NCBI RefSeq assembly: GCF_036322625.1
Contig: NZ_AP027266.1
Location: 2,917,001-2,981,000 of the forward strand
Length of the DNA: 64,000 nt
Reading direction: 5' to 3'
Source of the DNA: Roseicyclus marinus
GTDB taxonomy: Bacteria > Pseudomonadota > Alphaproteobacteria > Rhodobacterales > Rhodobacteraceae
Positions 36,128 through 44,858 of the stretch are shown here, in pieces. The notes beneath the pieces are model-generated. The model searched no databases, was not told the origin of the DNA, and saw only the letters and a program-made list of their open reading frames with translations. Both the position numbers and the translations under genes were made by a program. The stretch's first letter is position 1, and every line of letters starts with the position of its first letter.

Positions 36128-36777
36128 CCCGCGTCCTTCGCGCGGGCGCGTCCCCCGATACGGCGCGGATGGGTCTGGTGCTCCTGCACGGGCGCGGCGC
36201 GGGGGCCGAGGATATCCTTGGCCTTGGCGCGGCGCTCGGCCTGCCCGACATCGCGCTGGTCGCACCCGAGGCACCGGGCCGCAGCTGGTGGCCCACCTCC
36301 TTCCTCGCGCCGATGGGCGGCATGGCCCCCCATGTCGACGCAGGCCTGGCCGCCGTGGACGAAGCGATCGCTACGCTACTGACTGCGGGGCTGACCCCCG
36401 ACCGCATCGCCTTGGCGGGGTTCAGCCAGGGCGGATGCCTCGCGCTCGAATATGCCGCGCGGCGCGGTGGGCTTGCGGCGGTTTTCGGGCTGTCGGCGGG
36501 TCTCGTCGGCACATCGGATGCGATGGGCGGCCCCGATGCCGCGCTCTATGGCGCGATGCCCAAGCGGTTTGCCTATGACACCGACCTGACCGGACTGCCC
36601 GTGACGATCACGGTCCACACCCAGGACCCCCACATCCCCCTCAAGCGCGCCGAGGACAGCGCGACCGTCTTCCGCGACCGGGGGGCCTTGGTCGATTTGC
36701 AGGTGACCCAAGGGGCCGGTCACAGCGTGACCGAGGGCGGCATCCGCGCCATGCGCGCAATCCTGAACAAGGGGTAA
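36124..36777 (+). CDS. Phospholipase/carboxylesterase family hydrolase, MhqD-like
   Basis: The 217-residue alpha/beta hydrolase has the early oxyanion segment LVLLHGRGAGAEDI, the nucleophile elbow LAGFSQGGCLALEYA with Ser101, an acid in VHTQDPHIPLKRAE, and His in GAGHSVTEGGIRAM. This is the phospholipase/carboxylesterase family (YpfH, MhqD). It overlaps the dioxygenase by four bases, so the two are made together. In MhqD-MhqO pairs the hydrolase is thought to act on ring-cleavage or quinone-adduct products. The precise ester substrate is unknown. Confidence 0.87.
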   Translation: MTRVLRAGASPDTARMGLVLLHGRGAGAEDILGLGAALGLPDIALVAPEAPGRSWWPTSFLAPMGGMAPHVDAGLAAVDEAIATLLTAGLTPDRIALAGFSQGGCLALEYAARRGGLAAVFGLSAGLVGTSDAMGGPDAALYGAMPKRFAYDTDLTGLPVTITVHTQDPHIPLKRAEDSATVFRDRGALVDLQVTQGAGHSVTEGGIRAMRAILNKG

Positions 36778-36809
36778 ACGGCCGCAAGGCGCGCCAAGCT
36801 TTCGTCAGG

Positions 36810-36857
36810 AAACGGGCCCGGAATTTAACCTTTCATCAGGATATTCCGGGCCCGTTT
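36810..36857. terminator. Bidirectional terminator, 15-bp perfect stem
   Basis: AAACGGGCCCGGAAT at 36810-36824 pairs exactly with ATTCCGGGCCCGTTT at 36843-36857 around an 18-base loop. It separates two convergent genes and ends in T or A runs suited to stopping transcription from both sides. Confidence 0.85.
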
Positions 36858-36871
36858 ACCAATCTCCGGCC

Positions 36872-38242
36872 TCAGCCCAGAACCTCCGCGATGCTCTCGG
36901 CGGTGACGGTGACGATCGTGTCGGCCTCCTCCCGCGTCAGGCAGAGCGGCGGCGCATAGCCCAGGATATCGCCCTGCGGCATGGCCCGCGCGATCACGCC
37001 GCGCCGCGCCATGGCCGCCACGATGCGCGGCACCACCTTGTCGGCAGCATCGAACCCGGCCCGCGTGTCGCGGTTCTGAACCAGTTCCACCGCCGTCAGC
37101 ATCCCCTCGCCGCGCACCTCGCCGACATGGGCATGCTCGCCCAAGGCCTCCGTCATGGTCCGCGTAAGGTAAGGCCCTGTTTCGCCGGCGTTTTTCACCA
37201 GCCCAAGACTGTCCACCAGCTTCAGGTTCGCGATCCCCGCCGCCGCCCCGATGGGATGGGCCGAATAGGTCCAGCCATGGCCAAAGGGCCCGTTTTCATC
37301 GGTCCCCTGCTCCAGAACCGCCCAGACCTTTTTCGACACGATGGACCCCGACATCGGCGCATAGGCGCTCGTCAGACCCTTGGCGATGGTCATGATATCG
37401 GGCTTCAACCCGTAATGCGGCGAGCCGAACATCGACCCCAACCTACCAAATCCGGTGACCACCTCATCCGCGATCAACAAGATATCGTGTTTCTCGAGGA
37501 TCGGGGTGATCGCCTCCCAATAGCCCTTGGGCGGGGGCACGATGCCGCCCGTCCCCAGCATCGGCTCGGCGATGAAGGCCGCGATCGTGTCGGCCCCTTC
37601 GCGCGCGATCAGCTCTTCCAGATCGGCGGCGCATTGCGCGCTGAACTGCTCCTCCGTCTGGGTCACGTCCGCACGCCGGTAGTAGTAGGGCGAGGTCGTG
37701 TGCCGCACCGTGTCAAAGGGCAGATCGAATTTCTGGTGGAACAGCATGAGCCCCGTGAGCGAGCCGGACATGAGCCCCGAGCCATGATAGCCCCGCCACC
37801 GCGAAATGATCTTCTTCTTCTGCGGCAATCCCCGGATGTTGTTGTAATACCAGACCAATTTGATGTTGGTCTCGTTGGCATCACTGCCGCCAAGGCCGAA
37901 ATAGACCTTGGACATGTGATCGGGCGCGCGCTCCATCACCATGCGCGACAGCGTGATCGAGGCCTCCGTCCCATGGCCGACATAGGCGTGGTAATAGGCC
38001 AATTCGCGCGCCTGTTCCGCGATGGCCTCGGCCACTTCCTGCCGCCCATAGCCGATGTTGACGCAATAAAGCCCCGCAAAGGCATCAAGCAGGCGGTTGC
38101 CGTCCCGGTCCGTGATCCAGCAGCCCTCGCCTGTCTGGATCACCCGCCCCGGCGCCTCGCCGCGCGCATGCTGCGCCAGATGGGTGGAGGGGTGCATGAA
38201 ATGGTCCCGATCCCATTTCGCAAGCTGGTCGTTGGTGAGCAT
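36872..38242 (-). CDS. Class III aminotransferase (omega-amino acid/diamine type)
   Basis: The 456-residue PLP enzyme belongs to class III aminotransferases. It has GLYCVNIGYGRQEVAEAI, FGLGGSDANETNIKLVWYYNN, RWRGYHGSGLMSGSLTG, the PLP-contacting ADEVVTGFGRLG (Asp259) and the Schiff-base Lys288 in TIAKGLTSAYAPMSG. This subgroup includes putrescine-, beta-alanine- and taurine-pyruvate transaminases; short reading cannot choose between them. ATG 38242 has AGGAGATC in front. The gene stands alone between a strong terminator and a palindrome cluster. Confidence 0.9.
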   Translation of the reverse strand: MLTNDQLAKWDRDHFMHPSTHLAQHARGEAPGRVIQTGEGCWITDRDGNRLLDAFAGLYCVNIGYGRQEVAEAIAEQARELAYYHAYVGHGTEASITLSRMVMERAPDHMSKVYFGLGGSDANETNIKLVWYYNNIRGLPQKKKIISRWRGYHGSGLMSGSLTGLMLFHQKFDLPFDTVRHTTSPYYYRRADVTQTEEQFSAQCAADLEELIAREGADTIAAFIAEPMLGTGGIVPPPKGYWEAITPILEKHDILLIADEVVTGFGRLGSMFGSPHYGLKPDIMTIAKGLTSAYAPMSGSIVSKKVWAVLEQGTDENGPFGHGWTYSAHPIGAAAGIANLKLVDSLGLVKNAGETGPYLTRTMTEALGEHAHVGEVRGEGMLTAVELVQNRDTRAGFDAADKVVPRIVAAMARRGVIARAMPQGDILGYAPPLCLTREEADTIVTVTAESIAEVLG

Positions 38243-38342
38243 GGCGCGATCTCCTGTCTGGGGCTTGGCCCGAGGTAACGGGCCAGACCCTCAGGATGCA
38301 ACCCAAAGGCGACAAAACGCCCGCCGATCCGGGCGAAACGCC

Positions 38343-38408
38343 CGAAAAACTCGAGTTTTTCGAGCAGGAAAACTGCAGTTTTCCCAACGGTTTTGCTGCA
38401 GCAAAACC
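38343..38408. repeat. Three perfect palindromes in a row
   Basis: CGAAAAACTCGAGTTTTTCG (38343-38362), GGAAAACTGCAGTTTTCC (38367-38384) and GGTTTTGCTGCAGCAAAACC (38389-38408) are each perfectly self-complementary with no loop. They lie 4 bases apart, between the divergently oriented ends of the aminotransferase 5' region and trmB 3' end. They may be a trmB terminator or part of a dispersed repeat family. Confidence 0.8.
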
Positions 38409-38415
38409 CGTCCCG

Positions 38416-39123
38416 TCAGCCCTTGCGCCGGAATGTCAGGTAATGCGGAACCCGGTTCTCGCGCAGCGCCTTTTGCTCGTAACGCGTTGAAATCCAGTCA
38501 TCCCACGGCACGTGCCAGCCCCCGGGAACCGCCGTCAGCAGGTCGAAGCCCGCTTGCGGCACTTCCTCCAGCGTCTGGCGGACATAATCGGGAATATCGG
38601 TCGCCACGCGGAATTCCGCCCCCGGTTTCAACACGCGGGCCAAGGGTTCCAGATGCTCGGGCGTGACAAAGCGGCGGCGGTGATGGCGCGCCTTGGGCCA
38701 GGGATCGGGATAGAGCAAGAAGGCCTTGGCGATCGAGGCGTCGGGCAGAACGTCGAACATATCCCGCACATCGCCGGGATAAACGCGCAGATTGTCCACG
38801 CCCGCGCGCCGGATCTTGCCCAGCAACATGGCGACACCGTTGATATAGGGCTCGCAGCCGATGATGCCCGCCTGCGGATTGCGGCTGGCCTGGTGCACCA
38901 TATGCTCGCCGCCACCGAACCCGACCTCGAGCCAGACCTCGCGCCCGCCGAAAACCGCTTCCAGATCAAGGTCTTCCCGCTCCGGATTGACCTCCCAATC
39001 CACCGGACCGGGCGACAGCGCGTCGAGATCTTCCTGAAGATAGGTTTCCTGGCTGTCGCGCAGGTGCTTGCCCCGGCGGCGGCCATAGAAATTCCGGTGC
39101 GGACGCTCGGTCGGAGGGGTCAT
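38416..39123 (-). CDS. trmB: tRNA (guanine-N7)-methyltransferase
   Basis: The 235-residue protein is TrmB, which makes 7-methylguanosine at position 46 of tRNAs with S-adenosylmethionine. It has the SAM motif VWLEVGFGGGEHMVHQA, the EPYINGVAMLL and DVRDMFDVLPD segments, and the catalytic YPDPWPKARHHRRRFV. The N-terminus NFYGRRRGKHLR is typical. I use ATG 39123 with GAGAG upstream; a GTG at 39129 is possible. It follows metK on the same strand across a terminator-like hairpin, placing a SAM user directly after the SAM maker. Confidence 0.95.
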   Translation of the reverse strand: MTPPTERPHRNFYGRRRGKHLRDSQETYLQEDLDALSPGPVDWEVNPEREDLDLEAVFGGREVWLEVGFGGGEHMVHQASRNPQAGIIGCEPYINGVAMLLGKIRRAGVDNLRVYPGDVRDMFDVLPDASIAKAFLLYPDPWPKARHHRRRFVTPEHLEPLARVLKPGAEFRVATDIPDYVRQTLEEVPQAGFDLLTAVPGGWHVPWDDWISTRYEQKALRENRVPHYLTFRRKG

Positions 39124-39175
39124 CGGCACTCTCTGGATGGGGTCGGACAGGGCGCAGGGGCCGGTCGCAAAGGAC

Positions 39176-39199
39176 GGGCGGGGCGATTGCGCCCCACCC
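39176..39199 (-). terminator. Hairpin between metK and trmB
   Basis: GGGCGGGGCG pairs with CGCCCCACCC (one mismatch) around a 4-base loop, 12 bases after the metK stop. It lacks a good T run, so it may only partly reduce read-through into trmB. Confidence 0.5.
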
Positions 39200-39210
39200 G
39201 TGGTGCAAGA

Positions 39211-40392
39211 TCAGACAGCGGCCTTGAGCGCGTCGATCAGATCGGTCTTTTCCCAGCTGAACCCGCCATCGGCTTCGGGCGCGCGGCCGAAATGGCCATA
39301 GGCCGCCGTGCGCTGGTAGATCGGACGGTTCAGGCCCAGATGCAGGCGGATGCCGCGCGGCGTCAGGTTCATGGCCTGCCGGATCGCCTTTTCGATGCGG
39401 GCCTCGTCCACCTCGCCGGTGCCATGCGTGTCGACATAGACCGACAGGGGTTGGGCCACGCCGATGGCATAGCTGAGCTGCAGGGTGCAGCGGGCGGCAA
39501 GACCGGCGGCCACGACGTTCTTGGCCAGGTAGCGCGCGGCATAGGCCGCCGAGCGGTCCACCTTGGTCGGGTCCTTGCCCGAAAATGCACCGCCGCCATG
39601 GGGGGCAGCCCCGCCATAGGTGTCCACGATGATCTTGCGGCCCGTCAGGCCCGCATCGCCATCGGGGCCGCCGATCACGAATTTGCCCGTGGGGTTCACC
39701 CACCATTGCGTGTCAGCGCTCACCCAACCCTCGGGCAGAACCTCGCGGATATAGGGCTCGACCACGGCCCGCACATCGTCCGAGGTCATCGCCTCGTCCA
39801 GGTGCTGGGTCGACAGCACGATCGAGGTCACCTCGACCGGCTTGCCGCCTTCGTAGCGCAGCGTCAGCTGGCTTTTCGCATCGGGGCCAAGCGTCGGCTC
39901 CTGCCCGGATTTGCGCACCTCGGCCAGACGGCGCAGGATGGCATGGGAATACTGGATCGGCGCAGGCATCAGGTCGGGCGTCTCGTCGACGGCATAGCCG
40001 AACATGATGCCCTGGTCGCCCGCGCCCTCGTCCTTGTTTTCAGACGCGTTCACGCCCTGTGCGATATGGGCGGATTGCTCGTGCAACAGGTTCGTCACCT
40101 CGACCGTGGCGTGGTGGAACTTGTCCTGCTCGTAACCGATGTCGCGGATGCAATCGCGCGCGATCTGTTCGATCCGGCCCATGTATTCGGCCAGTTTCGC
40201 CTTGTCGGACAGGCCGACCTCACCGCCGATGACGACGCGATTGGTCGTGGCAAAGGTTTCGCAGGCGACGCGCGCCTCGGGTTCTTCGGACAGGAAAGCG
40301 TCGAGAACAGCATCGGAAATGCGGTCACAGACCTTGTCGGGATGCCCCTCCGAAACGGATTCGGAAGTGAACAGAAAGCTGTCGCGTGCCAT
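39211..40392 (-). CDS. metK: S-adenosylmethionine synthetase
   Basis: The 393-residue cytoplasmic enzyme makes SAM from methionine and ATP. Signature segments are [52 protein letters not shown] and [20 protein letters not shown] place the start at ATG 40392 (MARDSFLF). The ATG at 40410 lies inside the riboswitch, whose GGAG is the ribosome site 12 bases before ATG 40392. Regulation is expected at translation: SAM binding sequesters the GGAG. Confidence 0.97.
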   Translation of the reverse strand: MARDSFLFTSESVSEGHPDKVCDRISDAVLDAFLSEEPEARVACETFATTNRVVIGGEVGLSDKAKLAEYMGRIEQIARDCIRDIGYEQDKFHHATVEVTNLLHEQSAHIAQGVNASENKDEGAGDQGIMFGYAVDETPDLMPAPIQYSHAILRRLAEVRKSGQEPTLGPDAKSQLTLRYEGGKPVEVTSIVLSTQHLDEAMTSDDVRAVVEPYIREVLPEGWVSADTQWWVNPTGKFVIGGPDGDAGLTGRKIIVDTYGGAAPHGGGAFSGKDPTKVDRSAAYAARYLAKNVVAAGLAARCTLQLSYAIGVAQPLSVYVDTHGTGEVDEARIEKAIRQAMNLTPRGIRLHLGLNRPIYQRTAAYGHFGRAPEADGGFSWEKTDLIDALKAAV

Positions 40393-40402
40393 GTGCTGAG
40401 AG

Positions 40403-40447
40403 TGCTCCATTGTTGATCGTCCCCACGCCAGGAAGCCGTTGTGGGGC
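40403..40447 (-). promoter_or_regulatory. SAM/SAH riboswitch
   Basis: Read on the minus strand, the leader has a stem GCCCCAC with GTGGGG enclosing ACGGCTTCCTGGC, then a linker and TGGAGCA. These are the consensus elements of the SAM/SAH (SAM-V-like small pseudoknot) class found before metK in Rhodobacterales; TGGAGCA pairs back into the loop and holds the ribosome site. Binding of SAM or SAH would close it and lower metK translation. The linker here is 9 bases longer than in compact examples. Confidence 0.9.
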
Positions 40448-40469
40448 TGTGATGTCGCGCCGTACGCCC

Positions 40470-42023
40470 TTATGCGCCGAGGTGCAATGGCCGGACGCGG
40501 CGCGCGGCCAGCAGGGCCAGCGTTGTTGCAAAAAGAACAAGGAAGATGACGGGAAAATCGCCCATCCGCGCATAAAGCGTCGGTGGCAGGGCGGGCGGCA
40601 GGGGCGCATCCAGATAGCCCGCCGCGTTCAGGGGCAGCGAGGCCACCACGCGCCCGCGCGCATCGATCACCGCCGAGACGCCGGTATTGGCCGCCCTCAG
40701 AACCGGCAGACCCTGTTCGGCGGCGCGCAATCGGGCCAGCGCCAGATGCTGATAGGGCCCGGAAAAGCTGCCGAACCAGGCATCATTGGTCAGATGCACC
40801 ATCCAGTCTGGGCGCGCGACCTGCCGGATATAGCCGGGAAAGATCGCCTCGTAGCAGATCATCGGAAAGGCACGTCCCAGCCCCGCCCCCATGTCGAGCA
40901 GCGCGGGGCCGGGGCCGGGCGTATAGCCGCCCCCCAGAACCTCTGCGAGCCCCCGCAGGCCAAATGCCTCGGCCATGCCGCCCCCCGGCATGTATTCGCC
41001 AAAGGGCACGAGGTGATGCTTGTCATGGATCGCCGCGATCGCCCCACCGGGGGCCAGCAGCGCGGATGTGTTGCGCGGCCTGAAGCCTTCGTAGCGTTGA
41101 CCGCCGATCAGCACCTGCGCGGCACCCGCCGCACGGGCGATGCGCAACCGCTCGGGCGCGGATTGATCCAGCAGCACCGGCAGGGCGGTTTCGGGCCAGA
41201 CGACAAGCGACGGCGCCGCGCCGGTTTCCGGGGCGGCGGCGGTCAGGTCCAGACCCCGCTGGAAAAAGACGGGGATCATGTCGGCGCGCCATTTCAGATG
41301 CTGCGGCGCATTGGGCTGCACCAACCGCACGATGGGTGCCGTCGGCGCAGGCGCGGGGGCGGGCGGGGCCACGGCACCGGCGATGAGCACCGCGAAGAGC
41401 AGGCCAGCCGCCCGGACCGGCACCATCAGGGGCCGCGACAGCACCGCATGGGCCATGCCAGCCGCGACCACCAGAACGATGGCGGTCATTCCATGCGGAC
41501 CGATCAGCGCGGCCAGCGGCAAGAGCGGCGCCCCGATCAGGATGTGACCGGGATGGGCCCATGGAAATCCCGTCAGGATGCTGGCCCGCGCCAGCTCGGC
41601 CAGACCCAGCAAACCCGCTATGACCACCAGCCGCAGGCCGCTCCGCCCCACGGGCACAAGCCGCGCCATTCCCCATCCCGCCAGCGCCCAGAACAGCGCC
41701 AGCCCCCCGGCCATCAGCGCAAGGGCAAAGGGGGCCATCCAGCCATGACGCGCCGCATCGACGAAAAAGGGCTCGACGATCCAATGCAGCGCGACGGCGA
41801 AATAGGCGCTCCCCCCGATCCAGGCCGCAAGCGCCGCCTGCCGCGCGCCGGGGGCGCGGGCCACCAGCCCCATCAGCACCGCGAACCCGGCCCAGCCGAG
41901 CAGCCACAGATCGAAGGGCGCAAGACCAAAGGCCGCGACAGCCCCCGCCAATGCGGCCAGCGCCAGCCGCGCGCGCGCGCCCGGATCAGGCACCGCAGAC
42001 GCAGCCGGCACGGGTTGCGTCAA
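40470..42023 (-). CDS. lnt: Apolipoprotein N-acyltransferase
   Basis: The 517-residue inner-membrane enzyme adds the third acyl chain to lipoproteins. The N-terminal half has about six to seven membrane segments. The C-terminal nitrilase-like domain carries the catalytic Glu in VVWPETALP, Lys in [13 protein letters not shown] and Cys in [11 protein letters not shown] final membrane segment ([16 protein letters not shown]) anchors it. The start overlaps the corC stop by four bases (ATGA). Its end lies 22 bp before the riboswitch of metK, so metK could receive read-through from this operon. Confidence 0.95.
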   Translation of the reverse strand: MTQPVPAASAVPDPGARARLALAALAGAVAAFGLAPFDLWLLGWAGFAVLMGLVARAPGARQAALAAWIGGSAYFAVALHWIVEPFFVDAARHGWMAPFALALMAGGLALFWALAGWGMARLVPVGRSGLRLVVIAGLLGLAELARASILTGFPWAHPGHILIGAPLLPLAALIGPHGMTAIVLVVAAGMAHAVLSRPLMVPVRAAGLLFAVLIAGAVAPPAPAPAPTAPIVRLVQPNAPQHLKWRADMIPVFFQRGLDLTAAAPETGAAPSLVVWPETALPVLLDQSAPERLRIARAAGAAQVLIGGQRYEGFRPRNTSALLAPGGAIAAIHDKHHLVPFGEYMPGGGMAEAFGLRGLAEVLGGGYTPGPGPALLDMGAGLGRAFPMICYEAIFPGYIRQVARPDWMVHLTNDAWFGSFSGPYQHLALARLRAAEQGLPVLRAANTGVSAVIDARGRVVASLPLNAAGYLDAPLPPALPPTLYARMGDFPVIFLVLFATTLALLAARRVRPLHLGA

Positions 42024-42919
42024 GCGGCGGCCCCTTTCGGGACCCTGACGCGCAACCGCTTGATCCGGCGCGGATCGGCATCGATCACCTCGAATTCCAC
42101 GCCCGAGGGATGGGGCACGACCTCGCCCCGCGCGGGCACCCGGCCCGACAACAAGAAGACCAGACCGCCCAGCGTGTCGACCTCTTCCTCGTCATCGACC
42201 TCGGACAGTGCGATGCCCAGTTCCGCCTCGAATTCGTCGAGCGGCGCACGGGCCAGCGCCAGCCATTGCCTTTCGCCTTCGCGGGTCCAGGGCTGGGCCT
42301 CTTCGATGTCGTGCTCATCCTCGATCTCGCCGATGACCTGTTCGATCAGATCCTCGATCGTCACCAGCCCGTCGACCCCGCCATATTCGTCGATCACCAA
42401 AGCCATATGGGTGCGTTCGGTCTGCATCTTGGTCAAAAGCACGCCGATGGGCATCGAGGGCGGCACGTAAAGGAGCGGCCGCAGCATCGTGCGCAGCGAG
42501 AAATCCTGCGCCTTGCCGTTGAACCCGTAGCGCAGCGCCACGTCCTTGAGATGGACAAGCCCAAGCGGGCTGTCGAGCGTACCCTCATAGACCGGCAGGC
42601 GCGTCATGCCGCTGTCGCGGAACACCTTGACCAGGCCTTGCAGATCCTCGTCCGCCGAAACGGATTCGATCTCGGCGCGGGGGATGGCGACATCCTCGAC
42701 CCGCATCCGCCGCAGGTTCGACATGCCCAGAACGGGCATCTGGGCCACGGTCACCCCATTCGCGGGGGCGCTGTCTCCGGTTGTGGAGGTGTTGGGTTCG
42801 GCATCCTCGGATGCACCGAACAATCTGGCGAAAAATCCCTGCCTCTGGGGCCCGGGATCGTCTTCCTCTTCCTGCGCGCCATGCGCCGCAGGAGACGAGG
42901 GATCAGGGTTCGAGCTCAT
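42020..42919 (-). CDS. corC: CorC/HlyC-family CBS-domain protein
   Basis: The 299-residue protein has an acidic N-terminal tail, two CBS motifs (SADEDLQGLVKVFRDSGMTRLPVYEGTLD and MPIGVLLTKMQTERTHMALVIDEYGGVDGLVTIEDLIEQVIGEIEDE), and a C-terminal CorC_HlyC domain (EFEAELGIALSE...VDTLGGLVFLLSGRVP). It lacks the membrane DUF21 part. In the YbeY-CorC-Lnt block it is thought to help envelope and ion homeostasis. I use ATG 42919; the longer frame to 43009 has weak support. The stop overlaps the lnt start. Confidence 0.92.
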   Translation of the reverse strand: MSSNPDPSSPAAHGAQEEEDDPGPQRQGFFARLFGASEDAEPNTSTTGDSAPANGVTVAQMPVLGMSNLRRMRVEDVAIPRAEIESVSADEDLQGLVKVFRDSGMTRLPVYEGTLDSPLGLVHLKDVALRYGFNGKAQDFSLRTMLRPLLYVPPSMPIGVLLTKMQTERTHMALVIDEYGGVDGLVTIEDLIEQVIGEIEDEHDIEEAQPWTREGERQWLALARAPLDEFEAELGIALSEVDDEEEVDTLGGLVFLLSGRVPARGEVVPHPSGVEFEVIDADPRRIKRLRVRVPKGAAA

Positions 42920-42962
42920 GGCTCCTTTCCGGAACTGCACGGACCCTAGGCGGCCCGCAGCT

Positions 42963-43469
42963 TCAATATGGGTCAGGGATACCCAATCTTGCAAGGATGC
43001 GGGTCTCAAGACCCTCCATCAAGGCGGCATCGGGGTCGGATATGTGATCGAAACCCAACAGGTGCAGCAGGCCATGCACCACCAGATGGGTCAGATGATG
43101 CTCGAACGGCTTGCCCGCCTCCGCCGCCTCGCGGGTCAGAACGCCCAGCGCCAGCGCGATATCGCCCAGTTCGGCGGGCGGGCCGTCGAGGTCGGGATCG
43201 GACAGGTCCGACAGGTCGGGCAGCGCGCCCGGCTCTTCGGCGGCACGATCTTCCGACGGCCAGGACAGCACGTTGGTGGGCGTGGGCTTGTCCCGGAATT
43301 CCGCGTTGAGGGCCGCGATCCGGTGATCGTCGCAGGCAAGGATCGACACCACGACCCCCTCGGACGCAAGCCCAAGCTCGGACAGCACACCAGACAGCGC
43401 CGCCTCCGCGATGCGGTCCAGTGCCTCGGCGTCCCAGCCGTCGTCCTCGATGAGAATGTCGATCTCCAT
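42963..43469 (-). CDS. ybeY: Endoribonuclease YbeY (rRNA maturation)
   Basis: The 168-residue protein has the YbeY zinc motif HGLLHLLGFDH (three His) near the C-terminus and the conserved FRDKPTPTNVLSWPSED segment. YbeY is a single-strand endoribonuclease needed for 16S rRNA 3' maturation and ribosome quality control. An acidic Asp/Pro-rich insert (DLSDLSDPDLDGPP) follows the conserved segment. It lies 43 bp before corC and 45 bp after the amine oxidase gene. The usual upstream neighbour phoH is displaced by that gene. Confidence 0.95.
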   Translation of the reverse strand: MEIDILIEDDGWDAEALDRIAEAALSGVLSELGLASEGVVVSILACDDHRIAALNAEFRDKPTPTNVLSWPSEDRAAEEPGALPDLSDLSDPDLDGPPAELGDIALALGVLTREAAEAGKPFEHHLTHLVVHGLLHLLGFDHISDPDAALMEGLETRILARLGIPDPY

Positions 43470-43514
43470 TCCCGGCCCATGCCCTGCGCCGCGCGCGCCG
43501 TCAACCGCGGCGGC

Positions 43515-44858
43515 TCAGGTCACCTCCCAGATCGCCTCTGCCGCGGCCAGCCCCGCCTCCCATGCCCCGCCCAGCGTCAGGGCAAGGGGGCCGGGGGCGG
43601 CCTCTCCCGCCATGAAGAGCCTTTCGTCGATGGGGGTGGCATAGATCTCGCGCGCCTCCTCGGCACCGGGACGGGGCCGCGCCCATGGGCCAAGGCTGAA
43701 CGGATCGGCCGACCAATCATTCCAGGCAGAGGCGATGCCGGTCAGGCCCGTCTGGCGGCGCAATACCTCCGCGGCCTCGGCGATCACCGCCTGAGCGCCG
43801 CTCCGGCGCAGCGCCTCTGCGGGGCGCCCGGAGAAAATCACCGCCGCGACCGGCATCCTGGGATCGAGATGGATCAAGGCCCCCTCCCCCGCCTCCAGCC
43901 GGGGCAGGTCGAGCTGGAATTCGGCAGCCTCGGCAGGCCGTTCCGCGAGGCGAAATCCGACCTTCAGGAATTCGGCCCCTTCCAGCGCGGCCATGGCCTG
44001 CCCATGGGCCGGGGGCAGGTCGGGGGTAAACCGGATACCGCCTGCGGCCAGGACGGGCGGCGGCACGGTCACCACCACCTGCCCGGCCCGGATCGTGCCG
44101 AAACCGCCCGTGACCGCGACATGATCGGCGGGCCGCAGGTCGATGCCCGTGACGGCATGGCCGGTGTGGATCGGCAAACCGGCAGCCAACCGTGACAAAA
44201 GCCCGCCGGTGCCCCCCTCCACCAACCAATCCTGACCGGAGGCAAGCGTGATCGCATCCGCCAGCGACAGCTGGTCCGGGTCCCCGCCAAGCGAAATGGC
44301 CGAAAGCCTGAGCGCCGCATCCGTCCAAGGATCGCCGCCCAGAAGCGTGGCAAGCGTGGCCCCCGGCGGGGTCCCGCCCGCCATCGCATCAAGCCCCGCA
44401 TCGAAGACATCGAGCGCCGCCAGAAGCCGCTCGGCCGCATGGCGCGGGTCAAGCGGGGTGCCGCTCGCGGTCATGTCCTCGAAATCGCTGGCCGTCAGGG
44501 ACAGGCCCAGATCCCGCGCCAGCCGCCTGAGCGGGTTGTCCCCGCCATTGTGCAGCCATTGCGCCCCCCGATCCCAGGGCAGGCCCAGCGCGCCCGGATC
44601 GGTCCAGGCCCGCCCGCCGATGCGGCCCCGCGCCTCCAGCACCGCCACCTCGTAGTCCCAGGCGATCAACTGGCGGGCCGCCGAAATCCCGGCGGACCCG
44701 GCCCCGATGACCACGACATCGACATCGCGCAGAGTCTCGGCGCGCAGGGTCTCGGCGCGCAGCACGTGGGGGGCAGACAGGACCGCGGCCCCGACAAGAC
44801 CCAGACAGGCCCTCCGCCCGATCCCCGATGGATCAGCCGGGTTGCGCGTCCGCATCAT
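43515..44858 (-). CDS. Flavin-containing amine oxidase-like protein, exported
   Basis: The 447-residue FAD enzyme has the dinucleotide motif VVIGAGSAGISAARQL, the FAD/amine oxidase segment EARGRIGGRAWT, RGAQWLHNG, and the C-terminal FAD contact ERLFMAGEAAPGPLALTLGGAWEAGLAAA. The N-terminus (IGRRACLGLVGAAVLSAPHVLRA) looks like a twin-arginine signal, so a folded flavoprotein is probably exported. A short tandem duplication gives RAETLRAETLR after the signal. It oxidises an unknown amine. It overlaps phoH by 26 bases, so it shares the phoH-ybeY operon. Confidence 0.85.
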   Translation of the reverse strand: MMRTRNPADPSGIGRRACLGLVGAAVLSAPHVLRAETLRAETLRDVDVVVIGAGSAGISAARQLIAWDYEVAVLEARGRIGGRAWTDPGALGLPWDRGAQWLHNGGDNPLRRLARDLGLSLTASDFEDMTASGTPLDPRHAAERLLAALDVFDAGLDAMAGGTPPGATLATLLGGDPWTDAALRLSAISLGGDPDQLSLADAITLASGQDWLVEGGTGGLLSRLAAGLPIHTGHAVTGIDLRPADHVAVTGGFGTIRAGQVVVTVPPPVLAAGGIRFTPDLPPAHGQAMAALEGAEFLKVGFRLAERPAEAAEFQLDLPRLEAGEGALIHLDPRMPVAAVIFSGRPAEALRRSGAQAVIAEAAEVLRRQTGLTGIASAWNDWSADPFSLGPWARPRPGAEEAREIYATPIDERLFMAGEAAPGPLALTLGGAWEAGLAAAEAIWEVT

